A DNA stretch of 64,000 nt from Streptomyces spectabilis (lineage in GTDB: Bacteria > Actinomycetota > Actinomycetes > Streptomycetales > Streptomycetaceae): assembly GCF_008704795.1 (NCBI RefSeq), contig NZ_CP023690.1, positions 2,552,501 through 2,616,500 on the forward strand, given 5' to 3'. The position numbers and the translations under genes are program-made. The notes under the pieces were generated by a model. It was not told the origin of the DNA. It did no database searches and was given only the letters and a program-made list of their open reading frames with translations. Each line of letters starts with the position of its first letter. The stretch's first letter is position 1. Shown here in pieces: positions 16,745-24,959 of this stretch.

Positions 16745-16762
16745 CGTTCGATATACTGAACG
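16745..16762. promoter_or_regulatory. IclR operator candidate
   Basis: CGTTCGATATACTGAACG has perfect 5-bp arms (CGTTC/GAACG) around an AT-rich centre, the layout of many IclR-family operators. Its centre, read on the minus strand, contains TATATC, which with an upstream TTCACC 18 bases away could be the aldehyde dehydrogenase promoter. One bound dimer could thus control both genes. Confidence 0.65.
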
Positions 16763-16833
16763 CCGTCTCCCATGGTGAATCCCCGGGGGGACAGTGGAGA
16801 CTATTTCTCGTCGCACGTGAGGGGTCAAGGGCG

Positions 16834-17607
16834 ATGGCGGGTGCTGAGACGGGCGGAGGCGCGCAGGTCAAGTCCGCGGTGCGGACGGTGGAGTTGCTCG
16901 AGTTCTTCGCGGGCCGCCCCGGGATGCACTCCCTCGCCGACGTCCAAGAGGCGGTCGGCTACCCCAAGTCCAGCCTCTACATGCTCCTGCGCACGCTCGT
17001 CGAGCTGGGCTGGATCGAGACGGACGCCACCGGCACGCGGTACGGCATCGGGGTGCGCGCGCTGCTCGTCGGCACCTCGTACATCGACGGCGACGAGGTC
17101 GTCGCGGCGGCCCGGCCCACGCTCGACCGGCTCTCGGACGACACCACCGAGACGATCCACCTCGCCCGGCTCGACGGCACGAACGTGGTGTATCTGGCCA
17201 CCCGTCAGTCCCAGCACTATCTGCGCCCGTTCACCCGCGTGGGCCGCCGCCTTCCCGCGCACTCCACCTCGCTCGGCAAGGCCCTGCTCGCCACCCACAC
17301 CGACGAACAGGTGCGCAAGCTCCTGCCGGAGACGCTCCCGTCGCTGACCGAGAACACGATCACCGACCGCGAGCAGCTGATCGAGGAGCTGCGCACCGTG
17401 CGCGAGCAGGGCTTCGCCGTGGACCGCGAGGAGAACACGCTGGGCCTGCGCTGCTTCGGCGTGGCCATCCCCTACCGCACCCCCGCCCGGGACGCGATCA
17501 GCTGCTCCGTGCCGGTGGCCCGGCTCACGCCCGCGCACGAGCAGATGGTCAAGGACGCGCTCTTCGACGCCCGCGACCGGCTCACCCTGGCCACGCGGCG
17601 GCTCTGA
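16834..17607 (+). CDS. IclR family transcriptional regulator
   Basis: A 257-residue regulator with an N-terminal winged helix (SLADVQEAVGYPKSSLYMLLRTLVELGW) and the IclR effector domain from about residue 80 (GDEVVAAARPTLDRLSDDT through TSLGKALLATHTDEQ and FAVDREENTLGLRCFGVAIP; each is one block). Such proteins bind small acids and often repress the adjacent catabolic operon. It is divergent from the semialdehyde dehydrogenase, so a uronate-pathway intermediate is the likely effector. The start has an AAGGGCG site. Confidence 0.92.
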   Translation: MAGAETGGGAQVKSAVRTVELLEFFAGRPGMHSLADVQEAVGYPKSSLYMLLRTLVELGWIETDATGTRYGIGVRALLVGTSYIDGDEVVAAARPTLDRLSDDTTETIHLARLDGTNVVYLATRQSQHYLRPFTRVGRRLPAHSTSLGKALLATHTDEQVRKLLPETLPSLTENTITDREQLIEELRTVREQGFAVDREENTLGLRCFGVAIPYRTPARDAISCSVPVARLTPAHEQMVKDALFDARDRLTLATRRL

Positions 17608-17703
17608 CCTCCGCTTTCCCGGCGGCCCTCCTCCCCCGCGCGGTGGAGGCGGCTCGTCATCGGGCAGGAGGTGGCGCGGGCGGCCGCGCGGGAGCGTGGA
17701 GGC

Positions 17704-18705
17704 ATGACCCAGCTCCTCGCCCCCGCCCCCGGTCCGACCGCCTCCGACCGGCCCACCGGGGCCCGCCGCGCGCTGCGGGCCGTGGCCGTCGTCTCCTGTC
17801 TGCCCTACCTCTCCCTGAAGGCGGCCTGGATCGCCGGGAGCCGCGTCGGCATCCCCGAGGGCAGTGCGCTCCTCGACCACCGCGGCGTGATGATCGCCGC
17901 CAACACCCTGACCGTGCTCATGGACGCGGCCGTGATCGTCCTCGCGCTGCTGCTCACCCGGCCCTGGGGGCACCGCGTCCCGGCCTGGCTGCTCGCCCTG
18001 CCGATGTGGGCGGCCACCGGGCTGCTCGCGCCGATCATGGCCGGGTTCCCGGCGCAGCTCGCGGTGCGCGCGCTCGGCGGCTCGGTGAACAGCGCCGAGG
18101 ACACCGGCCGCGAGCCGTTCCTCGACGAGTGGGTCTTCGGGGTGGTCTACGGCGGCTTCATCCTCCAAGGCCTCAGCCTGGGCCTGCTGTTCGCCCTGTA
18201 CGCCCGCGACCGGTGGGGCCGGGTGTGGCGGGGCCGGGTGGCGGGGCTCGCGGACCCCGGCCGGGCCGCGCGGCGGTGCGCGCTCGCCGCTGCCGTCCTC
18301 GCCCTGTACCCGGCCGCCCTGCGCCTGCTCTGGGCGGGCGGCTCGACGCTCGGCCTGAACGAGGCGCGGGCCGCGGAGCGCACCAGTGACTTCTCCGTCC
18401 TCCAGGCGCTCGAGGCCTGCTACCTCGCGGCGGCCGCGGCGGGCGCCCTGGTCCTCGCCTTCCGGTGGGGGCGCGCGCTGCCCGTGCGGGTGCCGCTGGC
18501 CCTCGCCTGGCTGGGCTCCGCGGCGGTGGCGTGCTGGGGCGCCTGGCTGTTCCTCGCCTCGCTCGGGCCCGTGGACGACGTGGCCGAGCGGCCGACGGCG
18601 GCGATGCTCCTGTCCTACGCTGTGCAGATGATCATCGGAACGCTCGTGGCCACCGTCGGCGTGCGCCTGTTCAAGGAGCGCGCGGGCGGCGGTGGGGCCG
18701 CGTGA
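17704..18705 (+). CDS. Polytopic membrane protein of unknown function, first gene of a two-component operon
   Basis: A 333-residue protein with about eight hydrophobic segments, for example VAVVSCLPYLSLKAAW, VLMDAAVIVLALLL, LLALPMWAATGLLAPIMAG and GVVYGGFILQGLSLGLLFAL. I recognise no catalytic motif. The loop ALGGSVNSAEDTGREPF may be outside. Its stop overlaps the start of the histidine kinase by four bases (GTGA), so the two are translationally coupled; it could sense a signal for the kinase or be a transport partner. An ATG with GGGAG nine bases ahead is chosen over an upstream GTG-like start. Confidence 0.75.
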   Translation: MTQLLAPAPGPTASDRPTGARRALRAVAVVSCLPYLSLKAAWIAGSRVGIPEGSALLDHRGVMIAANTLTVLMDAAVIVLALLLTRPWGHRVPAWLLALPMWAATGLLAPIMAGFPAQLAVRALGGSVNSAEDTGREPFLDEWVFGVVYGGFILQGLSLGLLFALYARDRWGRVWRGRVAGLADPGRAARRCALAAAVLALYPAALRLLWAGGSTLGLNEARAAERTSDFSVLQALEACYLAAAAAGALVLAFRWGRALPVRVPLALAWLGSAAVACWGAWLFLASLGPVDDVAERPTAAMLLSYAVQMIIGTLVATVGVRLFKERAGGGGAA

Positions 18706-19976
18706 GACGCGTCGGCTCCGCCCTGCTCGGGCGGCGGGCGCGACGGCGGTGGATCCATCTGGTCCTCGGCGGCGCGCTCGCCATGCCGTATGTCTTCGTG
18801 GGCTCCATCCTCTCCGGTCCGCTCTTCGGCGACGACCGGTTCTTCGGCTCCTTCTCCGCCCAACTCCTCGCGTTCGCGCTCGGGTTGCCACTGGCCGCGA
18901 TCACCGCGCTGTTCCCGCTGACCCGGCCGATGTCGGTGGCGGCGGTGCGGGCGCTGTGCGGGGTGCCGGACGAGGCGCTGGCCGACGGGCCGCCGCGCAC
19001 CCGCCAGGAGCGCGGGCGCACGGTCACGTGGTTCACGCTGCACCTCGGGTTCGGCGGGATCATCAGCGGGATGACGCTCGGCCTCGTGCCGTTCGCGTCG
19101 TTCCAGCTCGTGCTGCCCCTCACCGTGGGCGTCTGGGACTCCTGGCTCGGCCTCCCCGACCACCTCCGCAGCTCCTGGACGCTGGTCCTCGCGCCGGTGT
19201 CGGGCGCGGTGTGCCTCCTCCTGCTCGCCGGGTGCGCGGCGGGCTGCGGCGAGCTGCTCGCGCGGTGGGCGCCCCGGCTGCTCGGGCCCACGCCCGCCGA
19301 CCGGCTCGCCGCCGCCGAGCAGCGCGCCGCCGACCTCGCCGTGCGCAACCGCCTCGCCCGCGAGCTGCACGACTCCGTGGGCCACGCGCTGAGCGCGGTC
19401 ACGCTCCAGGCGAGCGCCGCACGCCGCGTCCTCGACCACGACCCGGAGTTCGTCCGCGAGGCGCTCGCCGCCATCGAGGACACCACCCGGCGCACCGTCG
19501 GCGAACTGGACGCGGTCCTCGGCGTCCTGCGCGAGGGCGACCAGCGGGCCTCCACGGCCCCCGCGCCCACGCTCGCCGCCGACCTGGACGGGCTCCTGCG
19601 CCGCACCCGCGCGGGCGGCCTGCGCGTGAAGGCCGCCGTCGCCCTCGGCCCCGGGGGCGCCGACGCGCTGCCGCCGATGGTGTCCCGGGAGGCGTACCGC
19701 ATCGTGCAGGAGGCCCTCAGCAACGCCCTCAAGCACGCGGGCGCCGACACCACCGTGACGCTGCGCATCGCGCGCGACGACACCGGCCTCGACCTGAGTG
19801 CCGAGAACCCGCTGCCGTCGGCACCGCCCGGCGCCCCGGCCGACCGGGCGGGCGGCGGCCACGGCCTGCGCGGCATCGCCGACCGGGCGCGGCTCCTCGG
19901 CGGCACCGCCGAGTCCGGGCCCGCGGCCGGGGTGTGGCGGCTGCGCGTACGCCTGCCGCTGCGACCGTCCGACTGA
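18702..19976 (+). CDS. Sensor histidine kinase (HisKA_3/NarX-like)
   Basis: A 424-residue membrane kinase. Four hydrophobic segments fill the first ~190 residues. The dimerisation domain has the phospho-acceptor in NRLARELHDSVGHALSAV, and the ATPase has EAYRIVQEALSNALKHAG and GHGLRGIADRARLLGG as N and G boxes. It begins within the stop of the membrane protein and is followed by its response regulator after 52 bases. The signal is unknown; the membrane half may respond to envelope state. Confidence 0.92.
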   Translation: MRRVGSALLGRRARRRWIHLVLGGALAMPYVFVGSILSGPLFGDDRFFGSFSAQLLAFALGLPLAAITALFPLTRPMSVAAVRALCGVPDEALADGPPRTRQERGRTVTWFTLHLGFGGIISGMTLGLVPFASFQLVLPLTVGVWDSWLGLPDHLRSSWTLVLAPVSGAVCLLLLAGCAAGCGELLARWAPRLLGPTPADRLAAAEQRAADLAVRNRLARELHDSVGHALSAVTLQASAARRVLDHDPEFVREALAAIEDTTRRTVGELDAVLGVLREGDQRASTAPAPTLAADLDGLLRRTRAGGLRVKAAVALGPGGADALPPMVSREAYRIVQEALSNALKHAGADTTVTLRIARDDTGLDLSAENPLPSAPPGAPADRAGGGHGLRGIADRARLLGGTAESGPAAGVWRLRVRLPLRPSD

Positions 19977-20028
19977 CCGAACCGTCCCCGCTCCCCCGCT
20001 CGCGTGACCGACCCTGGAGGCCCGCCCC

Positions 20029-20688
<660 letters not shown>

Positions 20689-20751
20689 GAAACAGGACAC
20701 ATCCGCGCAAGCCGGGAACGCCCGGGCCCCCGGTGCTCGTCCTTGTCAGGG

Positions 20752-22200
20752 ATGAACAAGACGATCAGGCACACCGCGGTCTTCACGCTGCTCCTGGTGG
20801 TCGCCCTCCTCGTGCGGGCCACCTGGGTGCAGTTCCACGACTCGAAGGCGCTCGCGGAGGACAAGCTGAACAAACGGAACGCGATCAAGACGTACGCGCA
20901 CCCGCTCGGCGACATCATCGTGGCCGGTGAGCCCATTACCGGCTCCAAGCGCACCTCGGGCGGTGACCTGGCGTACAAGCGCACGTACAAGAACGGAGCG
21001 CTGTATTCGTCCGTCACCGGCTACAGCTCGCAGGTGTACGGCGCCACGCAGCTCGAAGGCATCTTCGGGGACCTCCTGGACGGCAGCGACAACCGGCTGA
21101 AGAACCCGCTCGACACGCTCACCAACAAGCGTGCCGACCCCGGTGACGTCGTGACCACCATCGACCCGGCCGTCCAGAAGGCCGGGTACAAGGCGCTCGG
21201 CGACAAGAAGGGCGCCGCCGTCGCCATCGACCCCAAGACGGGCCGGATCCTCGGGATGGTCTCCACGCCGTCCTACGACCCGTCGAAGATCAGCGGCTCC
21301 GCCGACGGCGACGCCTGGAAGGCGCTCCTCGGCGACGAGGACAAGCCGATGGTGAACCGCGCCCTTCGCCAGCCGCTGCCGCCCGGCTCGACGTTCAAGC
21401 TGGTGGTCGCGGCGGCCGCCCTGGAGGACGGTCTGTACGACTCGGTCGACCAGAAGACCGCGAGCCCGGATCCGTACACGCTGCCCGGCACGCGCACGTC
21501 CATCCCGAACGAGGTCAAGTCCGCCCCCTGCGAGAACGCCTCGCTGCGCACCGCGCTCCAGTGGTCGTGCAACAACGTCTTCACCAAGCTCGCCGTCGAC
21601 CTCGGCCAGGACAAGCTGCGGGCGCAGGCGGAGAAGTTCGGCTTCAACACCCAGAAGCTGGACGTGCCGGTGCGCGCGGGCGTCAGCCTGTATCCGAAGG
21701 GCATGGACAAGGCGAGCACCGGCCTCACCGGCATCGGCCAGTTCGACGTGACCGCGACGCCGCTCCAGATGGCCATGGTGTCGGCCGCGATCGCCAACGG
21801 CGGGGAGCTGCGGTCCCCGCACATGGTCTCCAAGACCACGGACGCCGACGGTGACGTCCTGAAGGACTACGACGAGGACGCGGGCGCGCAGCGCGTCGTC
21901 AGCGAGTCCACCGCCGAGCAGCTCGCATCCGCGATGCGGTCGGTCGTCGAGAAGGGCACGGCGACGAACGCGCGCATCAGCGGGGCGACCGTGGGCGGCA
22001 AGACGGGCACCGCGCAGCACGGCGAGAACAACAGCAAGACGCCGTACGCCTGGTTCACGTCCTACGCCAAGGGGTCCGACGGCAAGGAGGTCGCCGTCGC
22101 GGTCATCGTGGAGTCCTCCGACGCGGCCCGCTCCGAGGTCAGCGGCAACGGCCTGGCGGCCCCCATCGCCACCGCCATGATGCGCGCCGCACTCCACTGA
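20752..22200 (+). CDS. Class B penicillin-binding protein (PbpA-like transpeptidase)
   Basis: A 482-residue cell-wall DD-transpeptidase anchored by one N-terminal segment (HTAVFTLLLVVALLVRATWV). The active-site series is complete: the serine in PPGSTFK (about S213/K216), SCN in ALQWSCNNVFTK, and KTGTAQ near the C-terminus. The short N-terminal domain resembles the PbpA/FtsI relatives that occur in several copies in Streptomyces. It lies directly behind a two-component system, suggesting signal-dependent expression. The ATG is chosen over a TTG three codons upstream; neither has a strong ribosome site. Confidence 0.9.
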   Translation: MNKTIRHTAVFTLLLVVALLVRATWVQFHDSKALAEDKLNKRNAIKTYAHPLGDIIVAGEPITGSKRTSGGDLAYKRTYKNGALYSSVTGYSSQVYGATQLEGIFGDLLDGSDNRLKNPLDTLTNKRADPGDVVTTIDPAVQKAGYKALGDKKGAAVAIDPKTGRILGMVSTPSYDPSKISGSADGDAWKALLGDEDKPMVNRALRQPLPPGSTFKLVVAAAALEDGLYDSVDQKTASPDPYTLPGTRTSIPNEVKSAPCENASLRTALQWSCNNVFTKLAVDLGQDKLRAQAEKFGFNTQKLDVPVRAGVSLYPKGMDKASTGLTGIGQFDVTATPLQMAMVSAAIANGGELRSPHMVSKTTDADGDVLKDYDEDAGAQRVVSESTAEQLASAMRSVVEKGTATNARISGATVGGKTGTAQHGENNSKTPYAWFTSYAKGSDGKEVAVAVIVESSDAARSEVSGNGLAAPIATAMMRAALH

Positions 22201-22218
22201 GGTCCCCCGCAGCGGACC

Positions 22219-22247
22219 GCGCAGGTCCCCGCGCCCCTACGGGGTGC
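22219..22247. terminator. Dispersed streptomycete repeat with hairpin, copy 2
   Basis: GCGCAGGTCCCCGCGCCCCT with ACGGGGTGC forms a stem (22231-22237 with 22241-22247, one G-T pair) between convergent genes. It is a diverged relative of the copy at 14471. Confidence 0.7.
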
Positions 22248-22958
22248 TCAGGTCCGCCGGCTCAGGGCGAAGGCCACGCCCAGGGGCAGCAGCGCCCCCG
22301 CCGCCAGGCCGGTGAGCAGGCCCAGGCCGCTGAGGGGGTCGCCGTCCCGCACGGAGACGGCGACCCCCGCGGCCAGCGCCACCACGGCCGCGCCCGCGCA
22401 GAGGGCGCGGAACCGACGGCTGAGGAAGACCCGCCGGGCAGGCGGCGCGGGCGGAGCCCCGCCCAGCTCGGCGGCAGGCCCGTCGCTCGCCGCCCGAGGC
22501 CGCTTGAACCAGGCGTACACCACCCAGTTCCCGCACGGCTCCCATCCGTCCGGGGCGAGCCGCTCGTCGAGGCCCTCGCGCCCGCGCGTGACCAGCTCGC
22601 GCCGGTACTCCCACCGCTGCGGCCGCTCCCGGTCGCGGCGGCACACGAACCGCCCGAGCGCGTCGACGCGCTCGACCTCCCAGCCCTCGTCGCCGAAGCG
22701 CCCGAGCAGCTCCTCGTCGACGGACGTGTCGGCGGTCCACCGCCAGGTCTCGGCGCCCGCCCCGGGCGGCACCGGCCCGGCGGCGTCCGGCGCGAGCTGC
22801 CGCGCGAACTCCTCGACCGGGCCGAACTCCCGCACCGGGTCGGCCCCGCACTCCGCGAGGTGCGCGGCGAGGTCGGCCGCGGTCTCCCGCACCCGCTCCT
22901 CAGGGAGCCCCAGCTCCCGCAGCCGCGCGGTCAGGCGCGGCAGATAGGTCTCGCTCAT
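22248..22958 (-). CDS. Membrane protein of unknown function, partner of PadR
   Basis: A 236-residue protein that starts inside the stop codon of padR (ATGA overlap). Residues 1-60 (YLPRLTARLRELGLPEER, then AADLAAHLAECG) look like the HAAS/DUF1700-like helical domain often paired with PadR regulators. Two hydrophobic segments follow near the C-terminus (ALCAGAAVVALAAGVAVSV and LTGLAAGALLPLGVAFAL). The central region is rich in Trp and Arg (WEVERVDALGRFVCRRDRER). The PadR-HAAS pairing is established for many Gram-positive operons; the function of this protein is not known. Confidence 0.75.
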   Translation of the reverse strand: MSETYLPRLTARLRELGLPEERVRETAADLAAHLAECGADPVREFGPVEEFARQLAPDAAGPVPPGAGAETWRWTADTSVDEELLGRFGDEGWEVERVDALGRFVCRRDRERPQRWEYRRELVTRGREGLDERLAPDGWEPCGNWVVYAWFKRPRAASDGPAAELGGAPPAPPARRVFLSRRFRALCAGAAVVALAAGVAVSVRDGDPLSGLGLLTGLAAGALLPLGVAFALSRRT

Positions 22959-23293
22959 CGCACACCCGCCCGTCCGAGGACCTCGCGTACGGAGGTGTCG
23001 AAGGCGAGCCACAGTCCGCCCTGCTCGGTGAGTGTCCGGTGCCCGGCCGGGGTCAGGGTGTAGTACCGCCGCCCCGGGCCCTTCTCCGTGGCGCGGAACT
23101 CCGCCGCGACGAGATCCGCCTCCTCCAGGCGGTTGAGCACCGGGTACAGCGTGCCGCCCCTGATCTGCCCGAACCCGGCGGCGTCGAGCCGCTTGGCGAT
23201 CTCGTAGCCGTAGCTCTCGCCCTCGGTGAGGCTCGCGAGGACCAGCAGGTCGAGCACGCCCTTGAACCAGCTCGCGCGGCGGTCGGCGCTCAC
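22955..23293 (-). CDS. PadR family transcriptional regulator
   Basis: A 112-residue small PadR-type repressor with winged helix and one C-terminal dimerising helix. Family blocks are KGVLDLLVLASLTEGESYGYE, IRGGTLYPVLNRLEEADLV and GPGRRYYTLTPAGHRTL (first block slightly degenerate at its end). A GTG start overlaps the CPBP stop (GTGA) and its own stop overlaps the next start (ATGA), so the three genes are strictly coupled. It probably represses its own operon from the region above 24025. Confidence 0.92.
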   Translation of the reverse strand: MSADRRASWFKGVLDLLVLASLTEGESYGYEIAKRLDAAGFGQIRGGTLYPVLNRLEEADLVAAEFRATEKGPGRRYYTLTPAGHRTLTEQGGLWLAFDTSVREVLGRAGVR

Positions 23294-24024
23294 GCCGTCC
23301 CGCCCTCGGCGCAGGGCGCTTCGGGCGCGGGGATCGTCAGGTCCCGGGCCGAGAGCGCCACGTGCACGACGACGGGCACGAGCAGGCTGCCGGACGCCAG
23401 GTACAGGCCGGTCAGGAGCGTCCCGAAGAGCCCGAAGACGACGATGCCGGTGCCGCCCTGGTACCACCCGGCGAGCGCGTACACCGCCAGGCTCAGCGCG
23501 GCCGCCGCGTACAGCGGCAGGCCGAGCGCGCCGACGCCGAAGGCGATGAGCAGGCCGCGGTAGACGAGTTCGGCGCAGACGCCGTCGGTCACGGCGGCGG
23601 CCATCGCGAACCGCCGCTCCCGCGCGGTCCGCGGCAGCATGGCCGCGATCGCGGCCCGGCCGGGCACGTGCTTGCCCTCCTCGGCGAGGTCCCGGAAGTG
23701 GCGCCCGGACAGGGCGGCGGCGACCGAGCACAACAGGACGAGCGGCACGGCGAACGTCAGGTCGTCGGGCGCCGCGACGCCGAGGTCGGCGGCCGACGTG
23801 CCGGGCGAGAGGAGCAGGACCGCGACGGTCAGCGCCGCGAAGGCCCACCAGGCGACGATCGTGAAGGTGAAGTAGCGGACGAGGGCGCCCGGTTCGGTGG
23901 CCCGGCGGCACGCGAGCGACGCGTACACGCGGCGGCCGAGCCACGGCTCGCCGAGGAGCAGATAGGCGGCGAGCGCACCCCCGATGGCCGTGGCGGCCAT
24001 CGAGAGGTCGGGCGAGATCGTCAT
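23290..24024 (-). CDS. CPBP family intramembrane protease-like protein, first catalytic Glu replaced
   Basis: A 244-residue multi-pass membrane protein of the CPBP/ABI family. The first motif, normally EExxxR, reads AELVYR (A151, E152, R156), so the first glutamate is alanine. The later His block is present as VVVHVALSARD. The family cleaves substrates inside membranes or, in some members, only binds them; loss of the first Glu makes proteolysis doubtful. An AGGGGG site precedes the ATG. It heads a three-gene operon with a PadR regulator and a membrane protein. Confidence 0.8.
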   Translation of the reverse strand: MTISPDLSMAATAIGGALAAYLLLGEPWLGRRVYASLACRRATEPGALVRYFTFTIVAWWAFAALTVAVLLLSPGTSAADLGVAAPDDLTFAVPLVLLCSVAAALSGRHFRDLAEEGKHVPGRAAIAAMLPRTARERRFAMAAAVTDGVCAELVYRGLLIAFGVGALGLPLYAAAALSLAVYALAGWYQGGTGIVVFGLFGTLLTGLYLASGSLLVPVVVHVALSARDLTIPAPEAPCAEGGTA

Positions 24025-24084
24025 GGGTCCCCCTGGCTACGAGCATGTGCACACGGCGTAGACGCGCGTGCGTACTGGTCAGGG

Positions 24085-24122
24085 CTAGACCGTATGGCTA
24101 GCTAGTCAGTTACGCAATCTAG
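24085..24122. promoter_or_regulatory. CTAG cluster upstream of the CPBP-PadR operon
   Basis: The rare tetramer CTAG occurs four times in 38 bases (24085, 24098, 24102, 24119), including the palindrome GGCTAGCTAGTC-like core GCTAGC. This lies 60-100 bases upstream of the operon start and is a candidate PadR operator or promoter region; no clear -10/-35 pair is evident. Confidence 0.45.
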
Positions 24123-24152
24123 CTCGGGGCACCGAGACCTCCGGGGTGTGGG

Positions 24153-24791
24153 CTACGGGTGCCAGAGCGGGTCGCGGCCGCTGAGGGCGACGACCTGGTC
24201 GAGGACGGAAGCCCCAGGGGGGACGGGCACCGGCGGTCCGAAGAGCGTGCCCCGCGCCGCCGGGTCCTCCGTCGCGGCGGCGGACAGCATCTGGTGGGAG
24301 ACGCCGAGGCCCGCCGCGTCCGGCGCGTACTCCTGGCCCGTGGCCCGCGCCAGGTCCCAGCCGTGCACGACGAGTTCGTTCAGGGCGATGACCCCGGCGA
24401 GCTCGCCGGGCAGGTCCACGCCGCCCGCCCGGGTCTGCCCGGTCCACGCGGCCGAGTCGCGCCACACCTCCGCCAGCTCGGCGAGGCGGCGCGGCAGCTC
24501 GTCGCGCCAGTCGGCACCGATGTCGGGCAGCCTGCTCGACGGATCGGTGTCGGTGCGCGCCCCGAGGTCCTTGCGCGCGGCGTCGGTGAACGCGGCGGCG
24601 AGCCCGACGAGGTGGCCGAGCAGATGGCGCACGGCGTAGTCGGGGCAGGGCGTGGGCCCGTCGAGCCGGTCGTCGGTGACGCCCGCGGCGAGGCGCGCGA
24701 CCAGGCGCGCCTGCGGCCTGAGGTCCGGCAGCTCGTGCGGCTCGCCCGCGGGGTCCACCGCGCCCGGCTGGGGGTTCGTGATCTCCGGCAT
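24153..24791 (-). CDS. TIGR03086 family metal-binding protein (DinB/maleylpyruvate isomerase-like)
   Basis: A 212-residue four-helix protein. PTPCPDYAVRHLLGHLVGL carries the first His, ELVVHGWDLARATGQEY the second metal-binding block, and the C-terminus ends VVALSGRDPLWHP, characteristic of the TIGR03086 group. Relatives include mycothiol-dependent isomerases and DinB-like proteins. Its substrate is unknown; a mycothiol-linked reaction is plausible in an actinomycete. It stands alone between unrelated genes. Confidence 0.88.
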   Translation of the reverse strand: MPEITNPQPGAVDPAGEPHELPDLRPQARLVARLAAGVTDDRLDGPTPCPDYAVRHLLGHLVGLAAAFTDAARKDLGARTDTDPSSRLPDIGADWRDELPRRLAELAEVWRDSAAWTGQTRAGGVDLPGELAGVIALNELVVHGWDLARATGQEYAPDAAGLGVSHQMLSAAATEDPAARGTLFGPPVPVPPGASVLDQVVALSGRDPLWHP

Positions 24792-24918
24792 GGCCGTCTC
24801 CTTCGCGTCGGGATGCGGGTCCTGAGCGTGCCCCTGGGGACCCTCTCCCTGACCTGACTGCCCCGGCCGCCGGAATTCATCGCCGCCGGATCCCGCCGGT
24901 CACCCCGACACGTGGTCC

Positions 24919-24954
24919 CGCGGGGGCGCGGCCGCCGGTGGCCGCGCCCCCGCG
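24919..24954 (-). terminator. Hairpin terminator after the tripeptidyl peptidase gene
   Basis: A 15-bp perfect GC stem (24919-24933 with 24940-24954) and six-base loop lie five bases beyond the stop codon of the minus-strand gene at 24960. No T tract follows. Confidence 0.85.
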
Positions 24955-24959
24955 AGGGG

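Noticed and set aside
16825..18891. A 688-residue minus-strand frame
   Set aside because: It lies opposite the IclR regulator and a coupled membrane protein and shows only His/Gly/Arg-rich composition.
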